The notes: generated by a model not told the origin, from the sequence alone. A stretch of DNA of 64,000 nucleotides from Variovorax atrisoli 110B (GCF_000382045.1 NZ_KB907456.1:62001-126000); one strand, 5' to 3'; shown: positions 8,049 through 17,976, counted from the first letter of the stretch. Program-made: numbers and translations.

Positions 8049-8927
8049 TCAGGCGCGCAAGGTCTGCGCGTGGTGGGCGATGTGGTCGGCCATGAAGCTC
8101 TGGATGAAGTAGTAGCCGTGGTCGTAGCCCGCGTGGCGGCGCAGCGTGAGCGGCTGGCCGGCGGCGAAGCAGGCGGCCTCGAAGATCTCGGGGTGCAGCT
8201 GCTCGGCCAGGAATTTGTCGTCCAGCCCCTGGTCGATGAGGATGCCCTGCGGGTAGGGCGCCGTGACCTGCGACTTCATGAGCGCGCTGGCATCGTGCGC
8301 CAGCCACTGCGCGCGGTCGGCGCCGGGCTCGCCCAGGTAGCCCGCGAAGGCCTTCTCGCCCCATGGGCACTGGGTGGGCGCGCAGATCGGCGCGAAGGCC
8401 GACAGCGACCTGAAGCGCCCCGGATGCCGCAGCGCCAGCGTCAGCGCCCCGTGGCCGCCCATCGAGTGGCCGAAGATGCCGATGCGCTCGCCGTCGATCG
8501 GACAGTGCCGGGCCACCAGCGGCAGCAGCTCCTGCACGATCCAGCTTTCCATGCGCCAGTGCGTGGCCCACGGTTCGGCCAGCGCGTCGAGATAGAAGCC
8601 GGCGCCGATGCCGAAGTCCCAGTTGTCCTTGGCGCCCGGGATGCCTTCCACTTCCGGGCCGCGCGGGCTGGTGTCGGGTGCGATCAGCGCGATGCCCAGG
8701 CTGGCCGCCATGCGCTGCGCGCCGGCCTTGATGGCGAAGGTCTCCTCGTTGCAGGTCAGGCCCGCGAGGTAGAGCAGGGCCGGCACGCGCTCGTGCGCGG
8801 CCTGCGGCGGCAGGTAGACCGAGAAGCGCATCGGCAGGCCGATCTCGAGCGAACGGTGCTCGACGAAGCGCTGCAGGCCGCCGAAGGCGCGGTGCTCGGA
8901 GAGCAGCTTGGGGGTGTTGTCGGTCAT
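8049..8927 (-). CDS. fghA: S-formylglutathione hydrolase
   Basis: Second enzyme of glutathione-dependent formaldehyde oxidation: S-formylglutathione plus water gives formate and glutathione. It has 292 residues, a typical esterase D-family length. Visible are YLAGLTCNEETF (oxyanion region), the nucleophile elbow GHSMGG with Ser155, the catalytic Asp in DQGLDDKFL and the catalytic His in the HAGYDHGYYF segment. Its start overlaps the upstream alpha/beta hydrolase by 4 bp (ATGA). With frmA 2 kb upstream on the same strand this forms the formaldehyde detoxification set. Confidence 0.96.
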   Translation of the reverse strand: MTDNTPKLLSEHRAFGGLQRFVEHRSLEIGLPMRFSVYLPPQAAHERVPALLYLAGLTCNEETFAIKAGAQRMAASLGIALIAPDTSPRGPEVEGIPGAKDNWDFGIGAGFYLDALAEPWATHWRMESWIVQELLPLVARHCPIDGERIGIFGHSMGGHGALTLALRHPGRFRSLSAFAPICAPTQCPWGEKAFAGYLGEPGADRAQWLAHDASALMKSQVTAPYPQGILIDQGLDDKFLAEQLHPEIFEAACFAAGQPLTLRRHAGYDHGYYFIQSFMADHIAHHAQTLRA

Positions 8928-9856
8928 TGAGGTTTCTTGTCGTTGGCGCGCAGCGCCGGCACGAGCTCGAGCACGGCGTCGGCGAAGGTGCGGGGCGCTT
9001 CCTGCGGCAGGTTGTGGCCGGCGCCCGGCACGAGCCGGTGCGAGCGCGGGCCGCCGAAGCGGTGGGCGTGGGCGGAGGCATCGGCCGGCGGGCGCACGCC
9101 GTCGTCGATGCCGTCGAAGGTGATGGCGGGCGCGGTGATCGTGGGCTGGGCCGCGAGGCGGCGCTCGATGTCGGCGTACGCCGGATCGCCCGGCACCAGG
9201 CCGAAGCGATGCCGGTACGACTGGATCACCACGTCCACGAAGTCGGGATGGTCGAAGGCGGCGGCGCTGCGCTCGAAGGTGGCGTCGTCGAACTTCCAGG
9301 TGGGCGACCAGAGCTTCCACAGCAGCTTCGTGAACGCCCTGCGGTCCTTCTGCAGGCCGGCGCGCCCGCGCTCGCTGTGGAAGTAGTACTGGTACCAGAG
9401 GCTGTGCTCATTCTCGGGCGTGTCGGGCTCCATCGCCTTGGCGATGTTCTGGATGTTGTAGCTGTTGAGGGACACCAGCCCCGCGCAGCGCTCGGGCCAC
9501 AGCGCCGCGACCACGCAGGCCGCACGGCCGCCCCAGTCGTAGCCGGCGAGCACGGCGCGCTCGATCTCCAGCGCGTCGAGCAGCGCAAGCAGGTCGGCGC
9601 CCAGCGCAGCCTGCTCGCCCGAGCGCGGTGTCGCCTCGCTCAGGAAGCGCGTGGGACCGTAGCCGCGCAGGTACGGCACGATCACCCGGCAGCCCGCGTC
9701 GGCCAGCATCGACGCGACCTCGGCATAGGTGTGGATGTCGTACGGGAAGCCGTGCATCAGCAGCACAGGCGGACCGTCGGCGGGGCCGGCTTCGTAGTAG
9801 GCCACCTCGAGGACGCCCGCCTCGATCCTGCGCAGGGGTTCCATTCTTTCCGTCAC
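8924..9856 (-). CDS. alpha/beta hydrolase, epoxide hydrolase/dehalogenase-like
   Basis: A 310-residue cytosolic hydrolase placed between frmA and fghA. HGFP at 35-38 supplies the oxyanion hole. The nucleophile elbow is GYDWGG, with Asp107 in place of Ser, as in epoxide hydrolases, haloalkane and fluoroacetate dehalogenases. The His is in PGAGHNLPQEAP near the C-terminus. The Asp nucleophile means an ester intermediate hydrolysed by water; which substrate is used cannot be told from sequence. It overlaps fghA by 4 bp, so it is translated with it, and two tail elements separate it from frmA. Confidence 0.86.
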   Translation of the reverse strand: MTERMEPLRRIEAGVLEVAYYEAGPADGPPVLLMHGFPYDIHTYAEVASMLADAGCRVIVPYLRGYGPTRFLSEATPRSGEQAALGADLLALLDALEIERAVLAGYDWGGRAACVVAALWPERCAGLVSLNSYNIQNIAKAMEPDTPENEHSLWYQYYFHSERGRAGLQKDRRAFTKLLWKLWSPTWKFDDATFERSAAAFDHPDFVDVVIQSYRHRFGLVPGDPAYADIERRLAAQPTITAPAITFDGIDDGVRPPADASAHAHRFGGPRSHRLVPGAGHNLPQEAPRTFADAVLELVPALRANDKKPQ

Positions 9857-9893
9857 GAGATCATCTCCAGTGAATGAGTAGATGCCTTTGCCA

Positions 9894-9983
9894 GGAACAC
9901 CGCGGAACCGGCTTCGCCGGGCCGCAGGTGTTGCCCCCTGCAGGGGGTTGGCGCAGCGACACGAAGTGCGCGAAGCCTGGGGG
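9894..9983 (-). repeat. Tail element, copy 1 (tandem pair)
   Basis: About 90 bp, read on the minus strand from a CCCCCAGGC end to a GGTGTTCC end, with three successive potential hairpins: a GGC..GCC arm around a CAC-TTC-GTG core, then CCCCC/GGGGG, then a long AACACC/GGTGTT arm tipped by CCGGC-gaa-GCCGG. It is the second of two tandem copies downstream of frmA. Confidence 0.9.
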
Positions 9984-9996
9984 TGAGCCCGAGGCT

Positions 9997-10082
9997 ACCG
10001 CGGAACCGGCTTTGCCGGGCCGCAGGTGTCGCCCCCTGCAAGGGGGTTGGCGCAGCGACACGAAGTGCGCGAAGCCTGGGGG
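9997..10082 (-). repeat. Tail element, copy 2
   Basis: Same three-hairpin element as at 9894-9983, in the same orientation, with 13 bp between the copies. Its CCCCCAGGC end directly abuts the frmA stop codon (10083-10085). Sequence differences from copy 1 are few, so the tandem is probably a recent duplication. Confidence 0.9.
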
Positions 10083-11189
<1,107 letters not shown>

Positions 11190-11228
11190 GATGTTCGATC
11201 TCGGAAGCGGGGGGATGGAAGAGGATTC

Positions 11229-11882
11229 TCAGGCAGGGCCAGCGGGGAAGATACCCGACATGCCGATGAACCCGGGCAGGTGGCGGAAATCCCAGACCCA
11301 GTTTCGCAACGCGGGAAACTCGTCGAGCGAGATGCCGCCTTCGCCCGCGAGCGCCACGTAGGGAAAGCAGGCGAGGTCGGCAATGGTCGCATCGGGCGCC
11401 GACGCGAGCCAGTGCAGGCCTTCGGTGGCGCGTTCGGCGAGGTGGTCGTCCAGCACGCGGAACACGGCGCGCGCGCCCGCGCGGCAGGCATCGATGTCGA
11501 GGTGGTGATAGCCCAGGGCGTCGTGCAGCCGCGCGGCCGAGGCGGTGCGGGTGATCTCGTCGGCGGTGGCGAGCCACTGGGCGACTTCGCCGCGCAGGCT
11601 CGGCTTGTCGGGATACCAGCGGCCTCCTGCGTCGTAGCGGCTCGCGAGATAGACCAGGATGGCCTGCGCGTCGCGCAGCATGAAGCCGGCGTCGTCGATC
11701 ACCGGCAGCTGGCCCAGCGGATTGACGTCGGCGAGGAACGCGGCCGACTTGTGCTCGCGGCCGGGAAAGAAATCGACTGGCACCGTCTGGTACGCCATGC
11801 CCAGCCAGGCCAGCATCTGCCGGACCTTGAAGCAGTTGCCCGAGAGCGGGTAGTCGTAGAGCTTCAGCGTCGCCGTCGTCAT
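11229..11882 (-). CDS. Glutathione S-transferase family protein
   Basis: A 217-residue two-domain GST. The N-terminal thioredoxin-like domain has YDYPLSGNCFKVRQMLAWLG (Ser/Cys region near residue 15) and the cis-Pro segment GQLPVIDD, followed by ..LRDAQAILVYLASRY, the glutathione gamma-Glu binding region. The helical C-terminal domain includes the N-capping ATIADLACFPY motif. Its ATG overlaps the stop of the upstream catalytic oxygenase gene by 4 bp (ATGA), so it belongs to that operon; frmA follows. A role in glutathione handling of an oxygenation product is inferred. Confidence 0.9.
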   Translation of the reverse strand: MTTATLKLYDYPLSGNCFKVRQMLAWLGMAYQTVPVDFFPGREHKSAAFLADVNPLGQLPVIDDAGFMLRDAQAILVYLASRYDAGGRWYPDKPSLRGEVAQWLATADEITRTASAARLHDALGYHHLDIDACRAGARAVFRVLDDHLAERATEGLHWLASAPDATIADLACFPYVALAGEGGISLDEFPALRNWVWDFRHLPGFIGMSGIFPAGPA

Positions 11883-12730
11883 GCCGCGGCCCTCACGCCG
11901 AAGCGCATGCCGCGCTCGCGCAGCCATCGCCGGTAGGTGACGGAGGAGGTGTCGCCGCGTGTGGGCGTCTCGGCGCGGCCTTCGAGCGGCATGCGCTTGA
12001 AGGCGTGGTTCTCCAGGATGGGCTTGTCCTGCCCGAAGATGGTGTGCTGGAAGGCGATGAGCTCGGCGTCGGTGGAGTGGTCGTCGTAGCAGGCCAGCAG
12101 GGTGTGGGCGATCACGTGTTCCTCGTCGACGGGCTGCAGGAAGATGCCGATCGCATCGAGCTCCCCCGCGCGGAAGCTGCTCTTGTAGAGCATGGCCGAG
12201 AAGGGCTGCATCACGCGGTACTTGTAGATGACCTCGCTGCCCGAAGAATCGTGGGCGGCCGAGGCGCGCGGCTGCCAGAAGCGGCAGTCGGTGGCCCAGA
12301 TCTCGCCGGTGGCCGGTTCCACCTGCACCTGGTACTGCGCCACCTCGGTGTGCGGCACCTTGCCGAGGTAGTCGGCATGAACGAACGGAAAGTGCGCCAT
12401 GTCCAGGAAATTCTCGATCACGCGCAGGCCCGACACCGCCACGCCGATGCCGCCGCAGTCGACGCGGCGGCGGCCCGGTTCGTCGTATTCGGGAAAGTCG
12501 AAGAGCGGACGGGCCGGGCGGCCGCTGGGGCACACCCAGAGATAGCCGTAGCGTCGCTGCACGGCGAGCGGCATCTCGCCGAGGCTGCAGCTTGGCGTGC
12601 CGTCGGCGCCGGTCGACAACTGCACGGTCTCGCCGAGCAGGCGGGTGGTGCGCGAGGCCGATGGCGCCGGCGCGGGGCCGACGACCAGCCAGTCGTCGAG
12701 CATGTTGGGATCGTCGGTGGCGAAGGGCAT
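11879..12730 (-). CDS. Rieske-oxygenase-type catalytic protein lacking its own Rieske cluster motif
   Basis: A 283-residue protein related to the alpha subunit of Rieske non-haem iron oxygenases. The mononuclear iron motif is intact: ENFLDMAHFPFVHADY with Asp110, His113 and His118. The N-terminus keeps the start of the Rieske fold (DDWLVVG...RTTRLLGETV) and its last part (AVQRRYGYLWVCPSG), but the roughly 60 residues that normally carry CxH and CxxH are replaced by about 12 residues near positions 44-56. The adjacent upstream gene, 14 bp away, encodes a protein that has these motifs. I infer a split enzyme working in trans; a decaying paralogue is the alternative, but the frame is intact and coupled to the GST gene. 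Confidence 0.82.
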   Translation of the reverse strand: MPFATDDPNMLDDWLVVGPAPAPSASRTTRLLGETVQLSTGADGTPSCSLGEMPLAVQRRYGYLWVCPSGRPARPLFDFPEYDEPGRRRVDCGGIGVAVSGLRVIENFLDMAHFPFVHADYLGKVPHTEVAQYQVQVEPATGEIWATDCRFWQPRASAAHDSSGSEVIYKYRVMQPFSAMLYKSSFRAGELDAIGIFLQPVDEEHVIAHTLLACYDDHSTDAELIAFQHTIFGQDKPILENHAFKRMPLEGRAETPTRGDTSSVTYRRWLRERGMRFGVRAAA

Positions 12731-12744
12731 GGATCTCTCTTTCT

Positions 12745-13419
12745 TCAGCCGCGGGGCAGGGCTTCGATGTCGGTGCGCAACTGGCGGGCTGCTGCGTGCA
12801 GGGCCTTCATGGCGGCCGAGCCGGGCGCCGCCTCGGTCCACAGGTGGAAGAAGGCGAGGCCGGGCTGGGCGTCGAGGACGAGCGCGAGGGTTTCCGCGCC
12901 GCCGAGCCGGCCGCGCCAGCCTGGCGAGGAGGCCGCCATGCCGTACTGCACGAGCGCCGCCCGCGCAGTGGCGGCGGGCGCGCGCACGGTCAGCGTGCGG
13001 CAGAAATGCCAGCCGCCAGGGACGGCATCGCGCAGTTCGTCTGGAACCGGGGGAGCCTCGGGCGAAAGGTTCACCCACAGCATCCCGGCCGCCTCCGCCG
13101 TGCCGAAGGTCTTCGCGCAGACGTTGCGCGGCGCCTGCATGGCGGGGTGCGCCGGAATGCTGGTGCACTGTCCGCTGCCCGCCTGGTATTGCCAGCCGTG
13201 GTACGCGCAGGCCAGTCGGTTGTCGACGACCTGCCCGAGCGTGAAGCGCACGCTGCGGTGGGGGCAGCGGTTCTCCCAGGCCTGGGCGGTGCCGTCGGCC
13301 GCGCGCCAGAGGGCGAGTTCCTGGCCTTCGGCGAAGCCGGCGACGATGTTGGCGCCCGGGCGCAGGTCGGCCGAGCGCGCGACGGGGTGCCACGCGGCCG
13401 TGTCTTGTGGAGTGTTCAT
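12745..13419 (-). CDS. Rieske [2Fe-2S] domain protein, partner of the adjacent catalytic protein
   Basis: A 224-residue protein with a complete Rieske cluster site: RCPHRS (Cys52, His54) and CAYHGW (Cys71, His74), followed by the usual YQAGSGQCTSIPAHP. The C-terminal ~110 residues contain no Asp-x2-His-x4-His iron site and are not clearly a known domain. It is the first gene of the leftward cluster and lies 14 bp before the iron-binding catalytic gene that lacks this cluster. It probably delivers electrons to that protein (inference). The start at 13419 matches the family N-terminus; an upstream in-frame start would add 19 residues. It is divergent from a LysR gene. Confidence 0.85.
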   Translation of the reverse strand: MNTPQDTAAWHPVARSADLRPGANIVAGFAEGQELALWRAADGTAQAWENRCPHRSVRFTLGQVVDNRLACAYHGWQYQAGSGQCTSIPAHPAMQAPRNVCAKTFGTAEAAGMLWVNLSPEAPPVPDELRDAVPGGWHFCRTLTVRAPAATARAALVQYGMAASSPGWRGRLGGAETLALVLDAQPGLAFFHLWTEAAPGSAAMKALHAAARQLRTDIEALPRG

Positions 13420-13530
13420 GGATGGATCGTGGGGAGCGAACTGTTCGCCGGTGATACCGTACCGTTTCCGCCGCACCGATGAAAGTCACATGAAGAGACG
13501 CTGCTTTTCATTCCTGCAACGCTGGGCCGC

Positions 13531-14499
13531 ATGAGCCGCATCGATCTCGCCCTGGTCGAGGCTTTCGTGCTGATCGCCCGCAGCGGCAGCCTGACGAAGG
13601 CGGAGGGCCTCTCCGGCGTCTCCAAGGCCACCCTGAGCCGGCAGCTCACGCGCCTGGAGGAGCTGCTGGGCGCGCAGCTGCTGCTGCGCAGCCCGCGCCG
13701 CATCTCGCTCACCGAGGCCGGGCACGCCTTTCTCGCACGCGGCGAAGGGCTGCTCGACGAGGTGAAGGGCCGGCTCGAGGAGGCCAGCACCGAGATCCAT
13801 GCGCTGACGACGGGCGTGTCGGGCAGCCTCTCGCTGCTGTCGGACACGCAGTTCAGCACCTCCTTCGTCTGCCACGTGGTCAAGTTGTTCCTGGAGGCGC
13901 ATCCGGACGTGCGCTGCCACCTCGACGTGGCCAACGGCTTCCACGCGCCGCGCATCGCCGACGTCGATTGCTACGTGTGCTCCGAGCCGCCCGATGCGCC
14001 GAACCTCGTGGCGCGGTTGCTGGGGCGGCTGAACTACGGGCTGTACGCGAGTCCTCAGTACCTCGCGCGGCACGGCATGCCGTCGTCGCCCGACGAACTG
14101 GCGGCGCACCAGTCCATCGTGATGAAGGAATCGGCCGGGCGCTCGCAGGTGCTGCTGGTCTCGGGCGCGGCCAGCTTCGCCTTCAGGCCCGAGCCGGCCT
14201 TCGAAACCAACGACCACTGGGTGATGAAGACCTTCTGCATCGACGGCCTGGGCATCGCGCTGCTGCCGGCCTTCTTCGTGCGGCCCGAGCTGGAGCAGGG
14301 CGTACTCGCGCCGGTGCTGCCGCAGTGGCAGCCGGAGCCGCGGCGCATCTACTGCGCCTACCAGCGGCAGCGCTACATGGGGCAGAAGCTGCGCTCCTTC
14401 GTCGAGCTGATGGCGCGCTGCGTGGTCGACATCGATTCGTACAACTACTACGTCGGCTCGACCGCCGCGCGCGGGCGCAGGACGGCCGCGAGAACATAA
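13531..14499 (+). CDS. LysR-family transcriptional regulator
   Basis: A 322-residue LysR regulator: winged HTH at residues 1-62 (LVEAFVLIARSGSLTKAEGLSGVSKATLSRQLTRLE) and a periplasmic-binding-like effector domain from about residue 90. It is divergent from the split Rieske oxygenase cluster with about 110 bp between starts, so it is the natural candidate activator of that cluster, responding to an unknown aromatic or methylated substrate. A 14-residue basic C-terminal extension (TAARGRRTAART) is unusual but minor. Confidence 0.9.
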   Translation: MSRIDLALVEAFVLIARSGSLTKAEGLSGVSKATLSRQLTRLEELLGAQLLLRSPRRISLTEAGHAFLARGEGLLDEVKGRLEEASTEIHALTTGVSGSLSLLSDTQFSTSFVCHVVKLFLEAHPDVRCHLDVANGFHAPRIADVDCYVCSEPPDAPNLVARLLGRLNYGLYASPQYLARHGMPSSPDELAAHQSIVMKESAGRSQVLLVSGAASFAFRPEPAFETNDHWVMKTFCIDGLGIALLPAFFVRPELEQGVLAPVLPQWQPEPRRIYCAYQRQRYMGQKLRSFVELMARCVVDIDSYNYYVGSTAARGRRTAART

Positions 14500-14532
14500 T
14501 CGGCGTCCGTTTGCCAGATTCCGTCAACCATC

Positions 14533-14973
14533 ATGAAGAAGATCCTCGTCCTCAACGGCCCCAACCTCAACCTGCTCGGCACGCGCGAGCCCGAACAGTA
14601 CGGACGCGACACGCTGGCCGACGTCGAGCGCCTGTGCAAGGAAACGGGTGCGAAGCACGGCGTGGAGATCGAATGCCGCCAGTCGAACCACGAAGGCGTG
14701 CTGATCGACTGGATCCAGGAGGCCGGCCGCGAGGTTGCGGCAGGCAACATGATCGGCGTGGTGATGAACCCCGGCGCCTACACCCACACCTCGATCGCGC
14801 TGCACGACGCCATCAAGGGCGCGAGCGTGCCGCTGATCGAACTGCACATCTCGAACGTGCATGCGCGCGAGGAATTCCGCCACCACTCGTACATCTCGCC
14901 CGCAGCCAAGGGCATCATCGTGGGGCTCGGCGTGAAGGGCTACACCCTCGCTATTGCGGCGTTGGTCTCCTGA
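14533..14973 (+). CDS. aroQ: Type II 3-dehydroquinate dehydratase
   Basis: Shikimate-pathway enzyme converting 3-dehydroquinate to 3-dehydroshikimate; cytosolic dodecamer in the family. It has 146 residues. The signature opens KKILVLNGPNLNLLGTREP, with the catalytic Tyr in EQYGRDTL (residue 23), Arg in the same lid loop, substrate-binding NPGAYTHTS and the catalytic His in ELHISNVHAREEFR. It is the last rightward gene before a tail element that belongs to the convergent spoVR gene. Confidence 0.97.
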   Translation: MKKILVLNGPNLNLLGTREPEQYGRDTLADVERLCKETGAKHGVEIECRQSNHEGVLIDWIQEAGREVAAGNMIGVVMNPGAYTHTSIALHDAIKGASVPLIELHISNVHAREEFRHHSYISPAAKGIIVGLGVKGYTLAIAALVS

Positions 14974-14988
14974 ACGCGAATTTTTCGT

Positions 14989-15083
14989 GGAACACCGCGG
15001 AACCGGCTTTGCCGGGCCGCGGTTGTTGCTGCCCCCTGCAAGGGGGAAGGCGCGCGCGACACGAAGTGCGCGAAGCCTGGGGG
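14989..15083 (-). repeat. Tail element, copy 3
   Basis: Same three-hairpin element, minus strand, its CCCCCAGGC end 5 bp beyond the spoVR stop. It fills most of the gap between the convergent aroQ and spoVR genes, so it may also serve as the spoVR transcription end. Confidence 0.9.
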
Positions 15084-15088
15084 TTGGC

Positions 15089-16642
15089 CTAATACAGCTG
15101 CTTCGGCGCCGAGGCCTTCCAGCTGCGGCTGATGCGGCCCTGGCTGTCGATGCTCTCCAGATGCACGTCGAAGCCCCAGAGCCGCGCGACGTGCTTGAGC
15201 ACCTCTTCGGCCGTGTCGTGCAGCGGCAGGTTGTTGCGCTGCGTGTGCCGAAGCGTCAGCGAGCGGTCGCCGCGCATGGCCACGTTCCATACCTGGATGT
15301 CCGGCTCGCGGCTGCCCATGTCGTACTGGCGTGACAGCGACTCGCGCAGCGCGTGGTAGCCGCTGTCGTCGTGGATGGCGGACACCTCCAGCTCCGATTC
15401 GCTCTGGAAGTCGCGGATCGCGAAGAGACGGAAGTCGCGCATCGTCTTCGGGCTCAGGAACTGGCCGATGAAGCTCTCGTCCTTGAAGTTGCGCATCGCA
15501 TAGTCGAGCGTGCGCAGCCAGTCGGTGCCTGCGAAATCGGGGAACCAGCGGCGGTCTTCCTCCGTCGGCTTCTCGCAGATGCGGCGCAGGTCGGTGTACA
15601 TCGCGAAGCCCAGCGCATAGGGATTGATGCCGCTGTAGGCGCGGTGGCCCACCGGCGGCTGGAAGATCACGCCCGTGTGCGAACTCAGCCATTCCATCAT
15701 GAAGCCGTCGGCGAGCTGGCCGCGGTCGTACATGGTGTTGAGCAGCGTGTAGTGCCAGAAGGTGGCCCAGCCCTCGTTCATGACCTGGGTCTGGCGCTGC
15801 GGGTAGAAGTACTGCGCGATCTTGCGCACGATGCGCACCACCTCGCGCTGCCACGGCTCCAGCAGCGCGGCGTTCTTCTCGATGAAGTAGAGCAGGTTCT
15901 CCTGTGGCTCCGCCGGGAAGCGCCTGGCGGCATCGGCCTCGGCCGCCTGCTCGCTCCTGCGCGGCAGCGTGCGCCAGAGGTCGTTCACCTGCTGCTGCAT
16001 GTGGCGCTCGCGCTCGGCGCGCTGGGCGGCCTCCTGCGCCAGCGAACGCTTCTGCGGACGGCGATAGCGGTCGACGCCGTAGTTCATCAGCGCATGGCAG
16101 GAATCGAGCAGCTCCTCGACTGCATCGAGGCCGTGGCGCTCCTCGCACTCGGCGATGTAGTGCCGCGCGTAGACAAGGTAGTCGATGATGGACGAGGCGT
16201 CCGTCCACATCCGGAACAGGTAGTTGCCCTTGAAGAAGCTGTTGTGTCCGTAGGCCGCGTGGGCGATCACCAGGGCCTGCATGGCCATGGTGTTCTCCTC
16301 CATCAGGTAGGCGATGCACGGATCGGAGTTGATGACGATCTCGTAGGCCAGGCCCATGTGCCCGCGGCGGTAGTTCTTCTCGGTGGCGATGAACTGCTTC
16401 CCGTACGACCAGTGGCGGTAGATCATGGGCATGCCCACGCTGGCGTAGGCATCCATCATCTGCTCGGCGGTGATGATCTCGAGCTGGTTCGCGTACACGT
16501 CCAGGCCGTAGCTCCGGGCGGTCTTCGCGATCTCGGAGTGGTAGGTCTCGATCAGCTCGAAGGTCCAGTCCGAAGGGCTGGGCAGGCGCTCCAGCCGCGG
16601 CAGGCTGGTGGCCGGAGGAGGGGCGGAGATGGTGTTGTTCAT
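15089..16642 (-). CDS. SpoVR-family protein
   Basis: A 517-residue member of the SpoVR/YcgB family (spore cortex protein in Bacillus, widespread stress-associated protein in Gram-negatives; biochemical function unknown). Conserved features seen are SDWTFELIETYHSEIAKTARSYGLDVY at the start, HAAYGHNSFFKGNYLF, a His-rich MNEGWATFWHY segment resembling a metal site, and GINPYALGFAMYTDLRRICE. It is the third gene of yeaG-yeaH-spoVR; its start overlaps yeaH by 4 bp. Confidence 0.95.
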   Translation of the reverse strand: MNNTISAPPPATSLPRLERLPSPSDWTFELIETYHSEIAKTARSYGLDVYANQLEIITAEQMMDAYASVGMPMIYRHWSYGKQFIATEKNYRRGHMGLAYEIVINSDPCIAYLMEENTMAMQALVIAHAAYGHNSFFKGNYLFRMWTDASSIIDYLVYARHYIAECEERHGLDAVEELLDSCHALMNYGVDRYRRPQKRSLAQEAAQRAERERHMQQQVNDLWRTLPRRSEQAAEADAARRFPAEPQENLLYFIEKNAALLEPWQREVVRIVRKIAQYFYPQRQTQVMNEGWATFWHYTLLNTMYDRGQLADGFMMEWLSSHTGVIFQPPVGHRAYSGINPYALGFAMYTDLRRICEKPTEEDRRWFPDFAGTDWLRTLDYAMRNFKDESFIGQFLSPKTMRDFRLFAIRDFQSESELEVSAIHDDSGYHALRESLSRQYDMGSREPDIQVWNVAMRGDRSLTLRHTQRNNLPLHDTAEEVLKHVARLWGFDVHLESIDSQGRISRSWKASAPKQLY

Positions 16643-17931
16643 GACGTCACACCTTCCTTCTTGAACAGGTCGCGGAAGACCGGGTAGATGTCCTGCGCCT
16701 CGGACACCTTGCGCATGGCGAAGTTGGGCTCCACGCCCTCGAGCTGCTGGTATTCCTGCCACAGGTTCTGTTCGGTCTCGGCAACCTGCACGTAGGCGTA
16801 GTAGCGCACCGCCGGCAGGATGTTCTCGACCAGCAGCTCGCGGCAGCGGCCGCTGTCCTGGTGCCAGTTGTCGCCGTCGCTGGCCTGCGCGCCGTAGACG
16901 TTCCATTCGCCGCTGGGGTAGCGCGCCTTGATGATCTCGTCCATCAGCACCAGCGCACTCGATACGACCGTGCCGCCGGTCTCGGTGGCATGGAAGAACT
17001 CCTCCTCGCTCACCTCCTGTGCCTGGGTGTGGTGGCGCAGGAAGACCAGGTCGATCTTCTCGTAGTGCCGCGTGAGGAACATGTACAGCAGCATGAAGAA
17101 GCGCTTGGCCATGTCCTTGCGCGCCTCGTCCATCGAGCCCGACACGTCCATCAGGCAGAACATCACCGCCTTGGCGCTGGGCACGGGCGTCTTCACGCGG
17201 TTGCGGTAGCGCAGGTCGATGGGATCGATGTAGGGCACGTGCCGCATGGAGCGCCGCACTTCGGCGATGCGCTCTTCGGTCTCGCGGATCTCCTTCTGGA
17301 TGAAGGGCTGGTCGGCCTGAGGATGCCGCTGCAGGCTCTCGAGGTGCGCCTCCAGGCGCTTGAGTTCCTTGCGCGGCTCTCCGCCCAGCGCGATGCGGCG
17401 GGCGAGGGCCCCGCGCATCGAGCGCACCACGTGCAGGTTGTTGGGGGAGCCGTCGCTGGTGAAGCCGGCGCGGTGGCTCTTCCATTCCGGCACGTCGGCG
17501 ATCTGCGTGCGGATGAGGTGCGGCAGCGCGAGGTCGTCGAAGAAGACGCGCATGAATTCCTCGCGCGTGAGGCGGAAGACGAAGTCGTCCTCGCCTTCTC
17601 CGCTGTCGCTGGCCTCTCCGCTGCCGGAGCCGCTTCCACCGCCGCCTTCGGGCCGCTTGATGCGGTCGCCCTTGAGGTACTCCTGGTTGCCGGGATGCAC
17701 GTACTCGCGGTCACCACCGCGAGCGTGGCCGAACACGGGCTCGGACACGTCGTGGCGCGGCAGCGTCACATCTTCGCCCTGCTCCAACTCGCGAATGTTG
17801 CGGCCGCTGACGGCGCGCCTCACCGCCTCCTGGATCTGCCCCTTGTAGCGCCTGAGGAAGCGCTCACGGTTGCCGATGGACTTGTTCTTGCCCGACAGGC
17901 GGCGGTCGATGATCTGCTGCAGGATGGCCAC
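16639..17931 (-). CDS. yeaH: YeaH/YhbH family protein (DUF444) with von Willebrand A-like domain
   Basis: A 430-residue cytosolic protein conserved beside PrkA kinases. A basic N-terminus (RRLSGKNKSIGNRERFLRRYK) precedes a Gly/Ser/Glu-rich linker at about 95-115, a coiled segment (185-230) and a vWA-like domain with a MIDAS motif DVSGSMDE at 262-269. In E. coli the pair with YeaG works under nitrogen limitation and stationary-phase stress; the mechanism is unresolved. It lies 146 bp after yeaG, with a tail element in the gap, and overlaps spoVR by 4 bp. Confidence 0.95.
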   Translation of the reverse strand: MAILQQIIDRRLSGKNKSIGNRERFLRRYKGQIQEAVRRAVSGRNIRELEQGEDVTLPRHDVSEPVFGHARGGDREYVHPGNQEYLKGDRIKRPEGGGGSGSGSGEASDSGEGEDDFVFRLTREEFMRVFFDDLALPHLIRTQIADVPEWKSHRAGFTSDGSPNNLHVVRSMRGALARRIALGGEPRKELKRLEAHLESLQRHPQADQPFIQKEIRETEERIAEVRRSMRHVPYIDPIDLRYRNRVKTPVPSAKAVMFCLMDVSGSMDEARKDMAKRFFMLLYMFLTRHYEKIDLVFLRHHTQAQEVSEEEFFHATETGGTVVSSALVLMDEIIKARYPSGEWNVYGAQASDGDNWHQDSGRCRELLVENILPAVRYYAYVQVAETEQNLWQEYQQLEGVEPNFAMRKVSEAQDIYPVFRDLFKKEGVTS

Positions 17932-17976
17932 GATGTGTCTGCTCCCTTAGTGACGGATCAGGCCGCGTCCCTTCGT

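Noticed and set aside
9894..10082. Tandem tail elements as a CRISPR array or insertion sequence ends
   Set aside because: Only two units here, the spacer is 13 bp, units contain internal hairpins and occur singly elsewhere; no cas genes, transposase or target duplication.
12730..12745. A frameshift splitting one normal oxygenase gene into two
   Set aside because: Joining the frames would give a protein with Rieske domain, an extra ~110 residues, then a second partial Rieske fold and the iron domain. The second protein has its own start, ribosome-binding site and Rieske-fold remnants, so this is not a simple frameshift.
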